Position numbers and translations under genes: made by a program. A stretch of 32,463 nt of DNA from contig DATAIT010000045.1 of NCBI GenBank assembly GCA_036262515.1, positions 1 to 32,463 on the forward strand, written 5' to 3'. The number at the start of each line of letters is the position of its first letter. Position 1 is the first letter of the stretch. The notes beneath the pieces are model-generated. The model saw only the letters and a program-made list of their open reading frames with translations. It had not been told where the DNA came from and searched no databases. The DNA comes from Acidimicrobiales bacterium (GTDB lineage: Bacteria; Actinomycetota; Acidimicrobiia; Acidimicrobiales; GCA-2861595). Shown here piece after piece: positions 14,854-21,958 of this stretch.

Positions 14854-15339
14854 TCACCGTGACATGGCCTGGAAGTCGAGGACGGCGGCGGCGACGTCGC
14901 CCAGCGCATCGCCCGGCGCCATCGTGGAGACCGACCCGCAGTACGCGGCCAGGGCGGCGAGGGCGTCGGGGTCGGGCTCCCGGGCCGTCCACACCAGTGC
15001 CAGCGAGGCGGGGTAGGCCAGCCCGGCGCGCAGCCCGTGGCCGTCGGTGACGACATCGCCCCAGAGCGACACCTGCCCGACCACGAGGGGCTCGGCCGGC
15101 GCCATGCACAGGCCCTGCCGGCGAAGGGCGTCGAGGCTCGGCTCGGCGTGGATGCCGCAGGCGCACCCGGGGGCCGGGGCGTCGTGGCCGCCGATGAGGC
15201 ACCTGGCCACCAGGGCCCGCCCGGGCGCCCACGTGACGCGCCGGTGGGTCACCGACCGGAGCAGGCCGTCGGGCCGCAGCTGCCAGTACCGCCACCCTGT
15301 CGCCGGGTCCGATGCCGGCCGCCGGTCGGTGGTGGTCAG
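14854..15339 (-). CDS. unknown actinobacterial protein with HDAPAPGCACGIHA motif
   Basis: About 161 residues. It starts TTTDRRPASDPATGWRYWQL and carries HDAPAPGCACGIHAEPSLDA, followed by VVGQVSLWGDVVTDGHG and LALVWTAREPDPDALAALA. I know similar unnamed proteins from actinobacteria by the 'GxxAPxxxCxCGIYA' and 'VxLWGxVVxHxxG' motifs; no function is known. There is no ATG, GTG or TTG at the natural start. A CTG at 15339 overlaps the upstream stop as CTGA, mimicking the usual ATGA coupling, so I propose CTG initiation by translational coupling. The next in-frame GTG would remove the conserved N-terminal tryptophan region. Confidence 0.6.
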   Translation of the reverse strand: MTTTDRRPASDPATGWRYWQLRPDGLLRSVTHRRVTWAPGRALVARCLIGGHDAPAPGCACGIHAEPSLDALRRQGLCMAPAEPLVVGQVSLWGDVVTDGHGLRAGLAYPASLALVWTAREPDPDALAALAAYCGSVSTMAPGDALGDVAAAVLDFQAMSR

Positions 15340-15578
15340 GTGGCCGGTCCCTCGGGCTCTGGCAGGTTCAGCCACCGCCCCGTCTCCGGGTAGAGCGGGT
15401 CGACCTCGCAGTAGGACTCCGGTTCCGGCTCCCACATCGCCGACGCCAGCGCCCAGCACTCGTCGTGGAACGCCATGGGCGCCGGGCACATCGACGAGCC
15501 GACCGCGAGCTCCTCGCGGTGGCCCTCGCCAGCGGGCACCTCCTTGCCGCACGCGTCGCACATATCGGACGCTTTCAC
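15336..15578 (-). CDS. small Cys-rich protein, probable zinc binder
   Basis: 80 residues. CDACGKE near the N-terminus, a further Cys in SSMCPAP and HDECWALA give four to five possible zinc ligands (CxxC ... C ... HxxC). The rest is acidic with many Pro and Trp (MWEPEPESYCEVDPLYPETG). No family recognised. GTG 15578 is preceded by AGGAGGC, where the perfect AGGAGG ends only 1 nt before the GTG; TAGCAT lies 7 nt upstream, so leaderless initiation at this GTG is plausible. ATG 15563 is the alternative but the AGGAGG is then 16 nt away. First gene of the three-gene operon ending with the DUF4272 gene. Confidence 0.6.
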   Translation of the reverse strand: MKASDMCDACGKEVPAGEGHREELAVGSSMCPAPMAFHDECWALASAMWEPEPESYCEVDPLYPETGRWLNLPEPEGPAT

Positions 15579-15584
15579 GCCTCC

Positions 15585-15591
15585 TATGCTA
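15585..15591. promoter_or_regulatory. overlapping divergent -10 boxes
   Basis: On the plus strand TATGCT (15585-15590) ends 9 nt before ATG 15600. On the minus strand TAGCAT (15591-15586) ends 7 nt before GTG 15578. The two boxes share five base pairs, so one site could drive both genes, with RNA polymerase choosing one direction at a time. Confidence 0.5.
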
Positions 15592-15599
15592 CCGCCGCG

Positions 15600-16622
15600 A
15601 TGGCTTCCACAGCACTGGTCACCGGCGGGAGCGGCTTCATCGCGTCGCACCTCATGCCCGCTCTCGTGCACCAGGGTTGGGACGTCCGCACCTGCGGCCG
15701 CCGGCCCCGCCCTGACGGCCTGGCCGAAGAGATCGGCTACTGCCAGGTGGACCTGGCCGACCCGTCGGCCGACCTCGGACCCGTGGTGGACGGGGTGGGC
15801 ACGGTGTTCCACCTGGCCGGCGCGTCCAGCTCCCGCTCCTCGGAGTCCGAGATGTTCCGCAACAACGTCGACGCCACCGCCCACCTGCTGGCGGCGGTGA
15901 CGGCCGCCGGCGTCGACGTCGTCGTGCACATGAGCTCCACCTCCGTCTACGGCGAGGAGGAGCAGCTGCCGTCGCCCGTCCCCGAGACGGTGGAGCCGCG
16001 GCCCAGCCGCGCCTACGGCAAGGCCAAGTGGCAGACCGAGCAGGTGGTGTGGCGGGCGGCGGAGGCGGGGCTCGACGTGGTGGTCCTGCGACCGGTGTCG
16101 GTGCACGGCCCGGGCGCGACCAAGTTGCTGGCCAGTGCGATCCTCGACGTGGCCATCGAGCGCTTCGCCGGCCTGGACACGGTGGTGATCGGACCGGTGC
16201 CCGTGGAGCAGCGGCTCCTGCACGTCGACGACCTCGTCGCCGCCAGCCTGTACCTCGCCGCGCACGTGCCGGCGCGCGGTCACGCGTTCAACGTCGCCAT
16301 GCCCACGCACCCGTCGAGCCACGACGTGGCCGCGCTGCTCGCCGCCGAGTTCGGGCTCGGCTTCGGGGTCGGTGACGACGCAGACTGCGGGCCCGGCACC
16401 GAGGAGCGTGCTGGAGCTCGCGACGAGATGCTGGCCAAGGGGATGACCGACGACATCCTCTTCACGCCCGAGCGGTTCCGGTTCATGCGCAAGGCGAACC
16501 GCAACAACCGCATCGATCTGGCTGCGCTGCACGGCACCGGGTTCGCGCTCGCCCAGACCGATCTCGGGGTCGCGGTGGCCGATCTCACCGCCTGGTACCG
16601 CGACCACGGCTGGATCCTGTGA
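15600..16622 (+). CDS. NAD(P)-dependent epimerase/dehydratase (extended SDR)
   Basis: 340 residues. The Rossmann motif TGGSGFIASHL is at the N-terminus, the acidic residue after beta-2 is replaced by a basic pair (CGRRPRP), which suggests NADP, and VFHLAGASS and MSSTSVYGEEE follow. The catalytic pair YGKAK is Tyr139 and Lys143. LRPVSVHGPG and RLLHVDDLVAA complete the family pattern of sugar-nucleotide epimerases/dehydratases and related reductases. Substrate cannot be read from the sequence. It stands alone, divergent from the small Cys-rich gene, with a probable leaderless start. Confidence 0.87.
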   Translation: MASTALVTGGSGFIASHLMPALVHQGWDVRTCGRRPRPDGLAEEIGYCQVDLADPSADLGPVVDGVGTVFHLAGASSSRSSESEMFRNNVDATAHLLAAVTAAGVDVVVHMSSTSVYGEEEQLPSPVPETVEPRPSRAYGKAKWQTEQVVWRAAEAGLDVVVLRPVSVHGPGATKLLASAILDVAIERFAGLDTVVIGPVPVEQRLLHVDDLVAASLYLAAHVPARGHAFNVAMPTHPSSHDVAALLAAEFGLGFGVGDDADCGPGTEERAGARDEMLAKGMTDDILFTPERFRFMRKANRNNRIDLAALHGTGFALAQTDLGVAVADLTAWYRDHGWIL

Positions 16623-16695
16623 GCTGACCAGCTGCCCCGGGACCGTCGGCCTCGGGCGTTTTGCCGGGGAAACCGTCGGCCGGTTGGAATGAAAT

Positions 16696-16708
16696 GGCAC
16701 TCTGTGCC
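16696..16708. promoter_or_regulatory. palindrome GGCAC-TCT-GTGCC, possible operator
   Basis: Perfect 5-bp arms around a 3-nt centre, one base upstream of a -35-like TTGAAC. Position just upstream of the promoter fits an activator site, or a repressor site that overlaps the polymerase footprint. No known regulator consensus is recognised. Confidence 0.4.
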
Positions 16709-16709
16709 G

Positions 16710-16738
16710 TTGAACCCGGTCACCGCCGGGCCTACCTT
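16710..16738 (+). promoter_or_regulatory. candidate sigma-70 promoter TTGAAC-17-TACCTT
   Basis: TTGAAC (16710-16715) and TACCTT (16733-16738) are separated by exactly 17 nt. Transcription would start near 16745, giving a leader of about 70 nt before ATG 16816. It is the only place in the window where both hexamers resemble consensus at ideal spacing. Confidence 0.5.
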
Positions 16739-16774
16739 TCAGAAGGCGGAGGCGGTCGGAGGGAGCGCGAGCAC

Positions 16775-16813
16775 ATGCGTACGGGGGCCACCGGGGGGCT
16801 GGGGGCGAGGTAG
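16775..16813 (+). CDS. possible 12-codon leader ORF
   Basis: ATG 16775 opens MRTGATGGLGAR and stops at TAG 16811-16813, two bases before ATG 16816. GGAGGG at 16758-16763 is 11 nt upstream, a usable but long spacing. The last codons (AGG TAG) overlap the GAGG ribosome site of the downstream gene, so ribosomes finishing here could affect initiation there. Could be chance; short GC-rich ORFs are common. Confidence 0.3.
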   Translation: MRTGATGGLGAR

Positions 16814-16815
16814 GG

Positions 16816-19008
16816 ATGCAGGCCCTCACGCGCCACCCGAACCGCCGGTCCGGGTTCCGTCAGGCGCACTCGCCCGCCGGCGAGGAGGGCCCGGCGCCGC
16901 TCGTGGTGGCGCTGCACGCACCCGAGTCGACCGACCCGGCGCTCACGGGCCGCAAGGCCGCCACGCTGGCGTCTGCCGCGCAGCAGGGGTTCCCCGTCCT
17001 CGACGGCTTCGTCATCACCACCGCCGGCAGCGCCGCCCTGGCTACGGCGGGCGGCGCCGGGCGGGCACCCCTCTTGGTGCGGGCCGCCATCGATGCGGCC
17101 TGGGCTGCGCTCTCCGCTGACGGCGGTCGCCCGCTCGTGGTGCGGTCGTCGTCCCCCGGTGAGGACGGGGCGACCTCGTCCATGGCGGGTCAGTTCACCT
17201 CGGTGCTCGACGTTCGCGGCCACGACGCCTTTCTCGCCGCCGTCGACCTCGTGATCGCCTCCGCCGCCGTGGCCCAGACCCCCGGAGCGGCCGACGACGG
17301 TGGCGGCGGGGCGGCGGAGGCGCCGATGGCCGTGCTCGTGCAGCCGCAGGTGTTCCCCCGCTGGGGCGGCGTGCTGTTCGGCGTCGATCCCGTCACCGGC
17401 CGCACCGACCGCCTGGCTCTCGCCGCGGTCGAGGGTGGCCCGGACCGCCTGGTCAGCGGCACGGTGGACGGCGCCCGTTCCACGCTGTCCCGGCGGGGCC
17501 GCCTGGTGGCCGTCGACCGGTCGGCGGGCGACGCCGCAGGCGCCGGGCCGGAGCTGCCGTGGCGTCGGCGCCGGGCGTTGGCCCGGCTGGCGGCGCGTGC
17601 GGCCCGCAGCTTCGGGGGCCCGCAGGACATCGAGTGGGCCGTCGACGGCGGGCTGGGCCTGCTCCTTCTGCAGAGCCGGCCCGTCACCGCTGTCGGGATC
17701 GCGCCCGATCCGTCGGCACCCGTGCTCGGGCCCGGCCCAGTGGCCGAGACGTTCCCTGACCCGCTGTCGCCGCTCGAGGCCGACCTGTGGCTGCGGCCGC
17801 TCCGCCAGGCGCTGGCCGAGGCCGTCCTGCTCACGGGCGCGTCGTCGCGCCGGCGGGTCGCCGACTCCCCGGTGGTCACCGCCGTCGGCGGCCGGGCCGC
17901 CGCCGACCTCGGCCTCCTGGGCATCGCGCCGCAGCGCCGGTCCCTGCTGGCCCGGCTCGACCCCCGCCCCTCGGCCCTGCGCCTGCGGGCCGCCTGGCGA
18001 ACGGGGCGCCTGCGCGTGGCCATGCCCGCGCTGGCCGCCGACCTGGTGCAGCGGGCCGATGCCGAGCTGTCGTCGGTGGGTTCCCCGGCGAGGATGTCCG
18101 ACGAGGTGCTCCTCGCCGTGCTGCGGGGGTCGCACCAGGCCCTCGTGTCCCTGCACGCCCACGAGATCCTGGCCGGGATGCTGAGCCCCGTTCCGGACGG
18201 CGACGGCCCCGGCGGAGCCTCGTCGGCCGGCGCCGCCCTGCACATCGTGGCCGCCGCTCGCGCCGAGCGCCTCTCGGACGCCGAGATCGTCTCGCGCCAT
18301 CCCGTCGTACTGGCGCTGCTGCCGCCCGCCATCGGGTCGCCCCCCGCCCTGCCCGACCTCCTCGTCCTGCCGCCCGGCACCGCCGACGGGGCGCCCGCTG
18401 ACCCGCTGACCGTCTGGCGCGAGGCGCTGCGGCTGCGCGGGCGCTGGGTGCAGGAGCTCACCAGCGTGGTTGCGCTGGAGCTGGGCCGCCGGCTGGTCGC
18501 CCGCCGCCTCCTCCCCGACGACGACGCCGTGCGATGGCTCCACGTCGACGAGCTGGAGGCAGCCGTGGCGCAGGGGATCGTGCGGGACGGCTGGGAGGCG
18601 CGTCGCACGGCACCCGCGGCGGCGCCGCTGCCGGCCGCCTTCCGCCTGGCCACCGGCGACGTGGTCGTCCCGCTCGAGATCGGCGCCGACGGCGCCGGTC
18701 GGGGTGCCGGCGGCGGCCGCGGGCTCGGTCGGGTGGTGCACGCGGGGACCGAGCTGCCTGCGCCGGGTGACGTCCTGGTGACCCGTACCCTCGATCCGGC
18801 CCTGGCCCCGCTGCTGCCCGGTCTGGGCGGGCTCGTCGCCGAGACGGGCAGCGTGCTGTCGCACCTCGCCATCCTGGCCCGGGAGCTGCGCGTCCCCACC
18901 GTGGTGGGCGTGGCCGGGGCCCTGGAGCGCTTCGCCGAAGGCACGGTGGTCGTCGTCGACGGGACCACCGGCGAGGTGACCGCCGTCCAGGCGGCGGAGG
19001 TGCCATGA
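16816..19008 (+). CDS. rifampicin phosphotransferase-like PEP-utilising dikinase
   Basis: 730 residues. The N-terminal ATP-grasp domain (PPDK_N type) has LTGRKAATLASAAQQGFPV and PLVVRSSSPGEDGATSSMAG, and ends with FGGPQDIEWAVDGG and LLLQSRPVTAV. A middle domain starts VAETFPDPLSPLEADLW. The C-terminal phosphohistidine domain has TGSVLSHLAILARELRVP with His683, then VVVDGTTGEVT. There is no PEP-binding barrel after it, so the order ATP-grasp / middle / His is that of Rph-type enzymes and not of PEP synthase. Rph moves the ATP beta-phosphate via His to an antibiotic hydroxyl; the true acceptor here is unknown because the middle domain differs between subfamilies. GAGG sits 5 nt before ATG 16816. 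The stop overlaps the next gene by ATGA. Confidence 0.82.
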   Translation: MQALTRHPNRRSGFRQAHSPAGEEGPAPLVVALHAPESTDPALTGRKAATLASAAQQGFPVLDGFVITTAGSAALATAGGAGRAPLLVRAAIDAAWAALSADGGRPLVVRSSSPGEDGATSSMAGQFTSVLDVRGHDAFLAAVDLVIASAAVAQTPGAADDGGGGAAEAPMAVLVQPQVFPRWGGVLFGVDPVTGRTDRLALAAVEGGPDRLVSGTVDGARSTLSRRGRLVAVDRSAGDAAGAGPELPWRRRRALARLAARAARSFGGPQDIEWAVDGGLGLLLLQSRPVTAVGIAPDPSAPVLGPGPVAETFPDPLSPLEADLWLRPLRQALAEAVLLTGASSRRRVADSPVVTAVGGRAAADLGLLGIAPQRRSLLARLDPRPSALRLRAAWRTGRLRVAMPALAADLVQRADAELSSVGSPARMSDEVLLAVLRGSHQALVSLHAHEILAGMLSPVPDGDGPGGASSAGAALHIVAAARAERLSDAEIVSRHPVVLALLPPAIGSPPALPDLLVLPPGTADGAPADPLTVWREALRLRGRWVQELTSVVALELGRRLVARRLLPDDDAVRWLHVDELEAAVAQGIVRDGWEARRTAPAAAPLPAAFRLATGDVVVPLEIGADGAGRGAGGGRGLGRVVHAGTELPAPGDVLVTRTLDPALAPLLPGLGGLVAETGSVLSHLAILARELRVPTVVGVAGALERFAEGTVVVVDGTTGEVTAVQAAEVP

Positions 19009-19883
19009 GGCCGCTGCGCTACGCCTTCCTCGTTGCCGCCGTCGTCGCTTCGGGCATCTACCTCTTCGTGTACCTGTTCCGGTGGGAGTGGCACCGGGCG
19101 GTCGTGGCGGGCGTGATCTTCGTGGCCGCCGAGGTGGCGTTGGCCGCCGCCGCCATACTCGACCGGCTCCGGTCGATCGAGGCCCGGCTGGCGTCGCGCC
19201 CCGGCTCGGCCCAGCCCGGCGCCGAGGTGGCGGCCGAGGCGCTGGGCCGCTTGCGGGAGACGGCGCCCGGGCCCCGCACCAGCTTCGACTGGTTGTCGCG
19301 CGAGGACACCGGGATGTCGGTCTTCGTGCCCCTGCTGCTCGGCGCCGGGGTGGTGCTGTCGGGAGCGGCCTGGGTCGTCGAGCGCGTCGCCAGGGTCACG
19401 GCCAAGCCGGTCCTCGAACGCGGGCTGGCCCTCAGGCTGGCGCCGCTCGGCCTTCCGGCCGGCACACTTGCCGGCACGGCGTCGCCACCGGCTCCCTTCC
19501 GGCGCCGGTCCGTCGTGCCCCACCTGGTGGCGGTGGCGGCGGCCGTGGCCGTGGCCACCGTCGGCATCGACGCCCTGGCCGACGCCTCTCAGAACCGTCC
19601 CGACACCGTGCTCGAGGGCACCACCAGCTCGGTGATCGTGGCCGTCGACCCCGGATCGGCCCGGTCGCCGGTCACGTCCACCAAGGCCCTGTGGGGCGCG
19701 TGCACCACGCAGCTGGGCGGCGGGTTCAAGGTCGTGGGCATGACCGAGCTGGAGGCCGGGCAGGTCCAGGTCCTCGTCACGCCGAGGATCGGCACCTACG
19801 CCGAGCGGCGGCTGCGCGGCTGTGTGGGTGACGCCACCACGGACCGCATCCGGGCCAGCGTGCGCTCGGTCACCACGCTCTGA
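19005..19883 (+). CDS. membrane protein coupled to the Rph-like gene
   Basis: 292 residues with about four hydrophobic segments: two at the N-terminus (LRYAFLVAAVVASGIYLFVY and VVAGVIFVAAEVALAAAAIL), one near residue 110 (FVPLLLGAGVVLSGAAWVVE) and one near 180 (VAVAAAVAVATVGIDAL). The polar loop between helices 2 and 3 holds a short helix (DRLRSIEARLAS). The C-terminal 100 residues form a soluble, probably extracytoplasmic domain with two cysteines (GACTTQLGG and RLRGCVGD). No family recognised. ATGA overlap with the dikinase gene indicates translational coupling, so the two may act together, for example if the dikinase product is membrane-linked. This is inference. Confidence 0.7.
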   Translation: MRPLRYAFLVAAVVASGIYLFVYLFRWEWHRAVVAGVIFVAAEVALAAAAILDRLRSIEARLASRPGSAQPGAEVAAEALGRLRETAPGPRTSFDWLSREDTGMSVFVPLLLGAGVVLSGAAWVVERVARVTAKPVLERGLALRLAPLGLPAGTLAGTASPPAPFRRRSVVPHLVAVAAAVAVATVGIDALADASQNRPDTVLEGTTSSVIVAVDPGSARSPVTSTKALWGACTTQLGGGFKVVGMTELEAGQVQVLVTPRIGTYAERRLRGCVGDATTDRIRASVRSVTTL

Positions 19884-19930
19884 CCGGGGCGCGGCGGAGG
19901 CACCCATAGGCGGGGCCGCCGCCCGGACCG

Positions 19931-20716
19931 CTACGAGCGGACGTTCACCCAGATGCGCCGGGGCGCGTCGAGCGTGCGGCTGATCGCCACCATCAGCGAC
20001 CCGGGTCGCGACGCGGCCCCGTTCTCGCTGAGCCCGGCGCTGAAGGCGAGCTGCTCCAACGACGGCGGACCCACCGTGAGGTTGCGCCGGAGTGCCTCGG
20101 AGGGGGTGGCCTGGCCCGTCTTTACCAGGTAGGCGGCCGACATCGTGCCCGTGCGCCCCACGCCGGCGCCGCAGTGCACGAAGGCCCGGCCCTCGCTGCC
20201 CTCGACGGCGGCGAGGAAGGAGGCGACCTGTGCGTCGGTCGGCGCCTGGCCGTCGCGCATCGGGAGGTGGACCCGGTGCAGGCCGAGCCGGGTGAAGAGC
20301 GCCTCGTCGACGTCGAGGTTGTCCTCGGCGCGCAGGTCGATCACCGTGGTGACGCCGTTGGCGGTGAGTGCCTCGAGCCCGGCCGGCGTGGGGGCGGCGC
20401 CCCGCCACAGACGGTCGTCGACCTGGGCGAAGTTCTTGATGGGCAGGACGACCGATGGCGACGCCGCGTTGCGCTGGGCGGCCAGGTGCAGGGCCAGGAT
20501 GGCCAGGTTCGGCAGGACGAGCATCCCGACGCCGAGGGCGGCCAGGCGCACGGCGACCACGCGCCACCGCCGTGTGCCGGCCGTGCGGGCAGGAGCCCGG
20601 ACGTCGTTCCCGACCACAGCGGCGATCACCATGGGATGGTCGACGAGGGCGCGGCCGCCCTTGAGCGGCGGTAGGGGCACTGTGTCGGGCTGGCGGCATT
20701 CGGGTGCAGCGAGCAC
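19931..20716 (-). CDS. membrane-anchored Cys-dependent (dual-specificity-like) phosphatase
   Basis: 261 residues. One membrane helix (LAALGVGMLVLPNLAILALH) near residues 57-77 precedes the phosphatase domain: VDDRLWRGAAPTPAGLEALT, TVIDLRAEDN, LPMRDGQAPTDAQ and the P-loop HCGAGVGRTG (Cys182, Arg188). The CxGxGxGR active site is that of PTP/DSP enzymes, and the general-acid candidate is Asp in MRDGQ. The domain should lie outside if the N-terminus is cytoplasmic, which raises the chance of a phospholipid or envelope substrate over a phosphoprotein. GTG 20716 has AGGTGA 6 nt upstream; Met at 20632 is an alternative. It is downstream of the CAP gene on the same strand, separated by two inverted repeats. 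Confidence 0.82.
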   Translation of the reverse strand: MLAAPECRQPDTVPLPPLKGGRALVDHPMVIAAVVGNDVRAPARTAGTRRWRVVAVRLAALGVGMLVLPNLAILALHLAAQRNAASPSVVLPIKNFAQVDDRLWRGAAPTPAGLEALTANGVTTVIDLRAEDNLDVDEALFTRLGLHRVHLPMRDGQAPTDAQVASFLAAVEGSEGRAFVHCGAGVGRTGTMSAAYLVKTGQATPSEALRRNLTVGPPSLEQLAFSAGLSENGAASRPGSLMVAISRTLDAPRRIWVNVRS

Positions 20717-20760
20717 GGCGGGTCACCTACCGGGTCGGGGGGCGCTTCGGGAGGTCGGCC

Positions 20761-20796
20761 CACATGCCGCCGCATGTGACCCGGTACCTTTGTACC
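20761..20796. promoter_or_regulatory. two adjacent inverted repeats
   Basis: CACATGC-CGCC-GCATGTG at 20761-20778 is a perfect 7-bp inverted repeat; GGTAC-CTTT-GTACC at 20783-20796 is a perfect 5-bp one. They lie in the 135-bp gap between the CAP gene stop and the phosphatase start. They could be tandem hairpins ending CAP transcription or operators for the phosphatase gene. No T-run follows. Confidence 0.45.
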
Positions 20797-20851
20797 CCGT
20801 CGCACCACGTCCATCCCAATCCGGACGGGCCGGTTCGGCGGGCCGACTCCG

Positions 20852-21865
20852 TCAGTTGCGCCGGCGGGGGACGACGCAGCATGCGGCCATGGCTCCGGCC
20901 AGCAGGAGGGCGGCGGCGGCACCCACGGCCGGCGTCGGTCGGTGGGCCGGAGCCGGCAGGGCCGAGGCGGCGTTGGAGGCCGTGTGCAGCTGCACCGCAG
21001 GCGTGGTGTCCGGGGGGGCGGCGGTGACCGGCACCACCGTCGTCGGGGCGGGGGCGACCGTCGTGGGAGGAGCGGCCGTTGTCGGCACCGGCGCCTTGCG
21101 GGACGCCGCCGGGGCCGCCACCCGGGGGGCGGCGGAAGGAGCGGCGGCGGCCGGTCGGGGAGCGCCCGCCGGCTGGATGAAGTCCTCGGTGACGAAGTAC
21201 CGGCCATCGGCGGCCTGGACCACGCCGATCCCGACCACCGAGAAGCGGGCGTCGAGGATGTTCGCGCGATGGCCGGCGCTAGCCATCAGCCGCACGTGCG
21301 TGTTGTCGATGTCGCCGTTGTAGGCGACGTTCTCGCCCCGGACGGCAGCATTGAGGAGGTTCTTGACCGCCGTCCCGAAGAAGCTGGTGCTGTGGAAGAT
21401 GTCACCCTTCGCCGCCATCTCCTGGCTGTGGGCGACGGCGATGGAGACGATGTCGTCCCGTGACGTGAGGCGGGAGAGCCCGGCCCGCTCGCGGTCGCCG
21501 TTGGCCAGGTCGAGGAGGCGCTGGGCTGCCGAGGGGACGACCTTGGTGACGCCACTGTCGAGGAGCGGCGGCAACGTCACCGGGGGGAGGGTCACGGGCG
21601 GTAGCTCGATGAGCGGCGCGGCGGTGGTCGGCGGCGTCGTCGGCGGCGTCGTCGTGGGGAAGCCGAGCACGATGCAGGAGGTGCCGAGCTGCAACGATCC
21701 GGCCGGGCAGCCGGCGGCATGGGCGCTCCCGGCGGCGATGACGCCGGACGCGACGCCCAGGCCGAGGCCGGCGGCGAGCACGGCGGTGATCCTGCGGTGA
21801 CGCCGCCCGGCCACCCGGACCGGTGCATCACCGTTACCGTTGTCCTGCCTAGTCAACCGGGCCAC
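20852..21865 (-). CDS. secreted CAP-domain (SCP/PR1-like) protein
   Basis: About 337 residues. The signal peptide is basic (GRRHRR) then hydrophobic, ending near AGSAHAAG. A Thr/Pro linker (FPTTTPPTTPPTTAAP) leads to a CAP domain with LLDLANGDRERAGLSRL, VAHSQEMAAKGDIFHS, GENVAYNG and MASAGHRANIL, the His/Glu pattern of bacterial YkwD-like proteins. A second Ala/Pro/Thr-rich stretch precedes a C-terminal helix and RRRN, a membrane anchor without LPXTG. Role unknown, possibly wall remodelling or adhesion. Two in-frame GTGs exist: 21871 has AGGGG directly touching it, 21865 has it 5 nt upstream, so 21865 is preferred. Confidence 0.85.
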   Translation of the reverse strand: MARLTRQDNGNGDAPVRVAGRRHRRITAVLAAGLGLGVASGVIAAGSAHAAGCPAGSLQLGTSCIVLGFPTTTPPTTPPTTAAPLIELPPVTLPPVTLPPLLDSGVTKVVPSAAQRLLDLANGDRERAGLSRLTSRDDIVSIAVAHSQEMAAKGDIFHSTSFFGTAVKNLLNAAVRGENVAYNGDIDNTHVRLMASAGHRANILDARFSVVGIGVVQAADGRYFVTEDFIQPAGAPRPAAAAPSAAPRVAAPAASRKAPVPTTAAPPTTVAPAPTTVVPVTAAPPDTTPAVQLHTASNAASALPAPAHRPTPAVGAAAALLLAGAMAACCVVPRRRN

Positions 21866-21932
21866 TGCCACCCCTGACGCTCGAATGTTCTCCCTTGCCC
21901 GTTTGTGTCGGGAGGGCAGGGCTCGGGCCTCA

Positions 21933-21950
21933 GGCCATTTCGAAGTGGCC
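21933..21950. terminator. near-perfect palindrome after the methyltransferase gene
   Basis: An 18-nt sequence with arms GGCCA and TGGCC around TTTCGAAG; the only unmatched pair is a T/G that can wobble in RNA. It starts 8 nt past the methyltransferase stop on the minus strand and about 70 nt upstream of the CAP gene. Could be a terminator stem without a T-run or a regulator site for the CAP gene. Confidence 0.35.
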
Positions 21951-21958
21951 CGGACGGA

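Noticed and set aside
16623-16774. Possible riboswitch upstream of the Rph-like gene
   Set aside because: Repeated CCGTCGGCC words and GGGGAAACC looked suggestive, but they lie upstream of the likely transcription start, and I could not fit cobalamin, c-di-GMP or c-di-AMP consensus elements.
16816-19008. Assignment as phosphoenolpyruvate synthase
   Set aside because: The protein ends about 45 residues after the phospho-His motif, so the PEP/pyruvate-binding barrel that follows it in PEP synthase is absent.
17190-20726. Minus-strand open frame of more than 1100 codons
   Set aside because: It is antisense to the Rph-like and membrane protein genes, has Arg/Ala/Pro-rich composition with no domain, and results from few stop codons at high GC.
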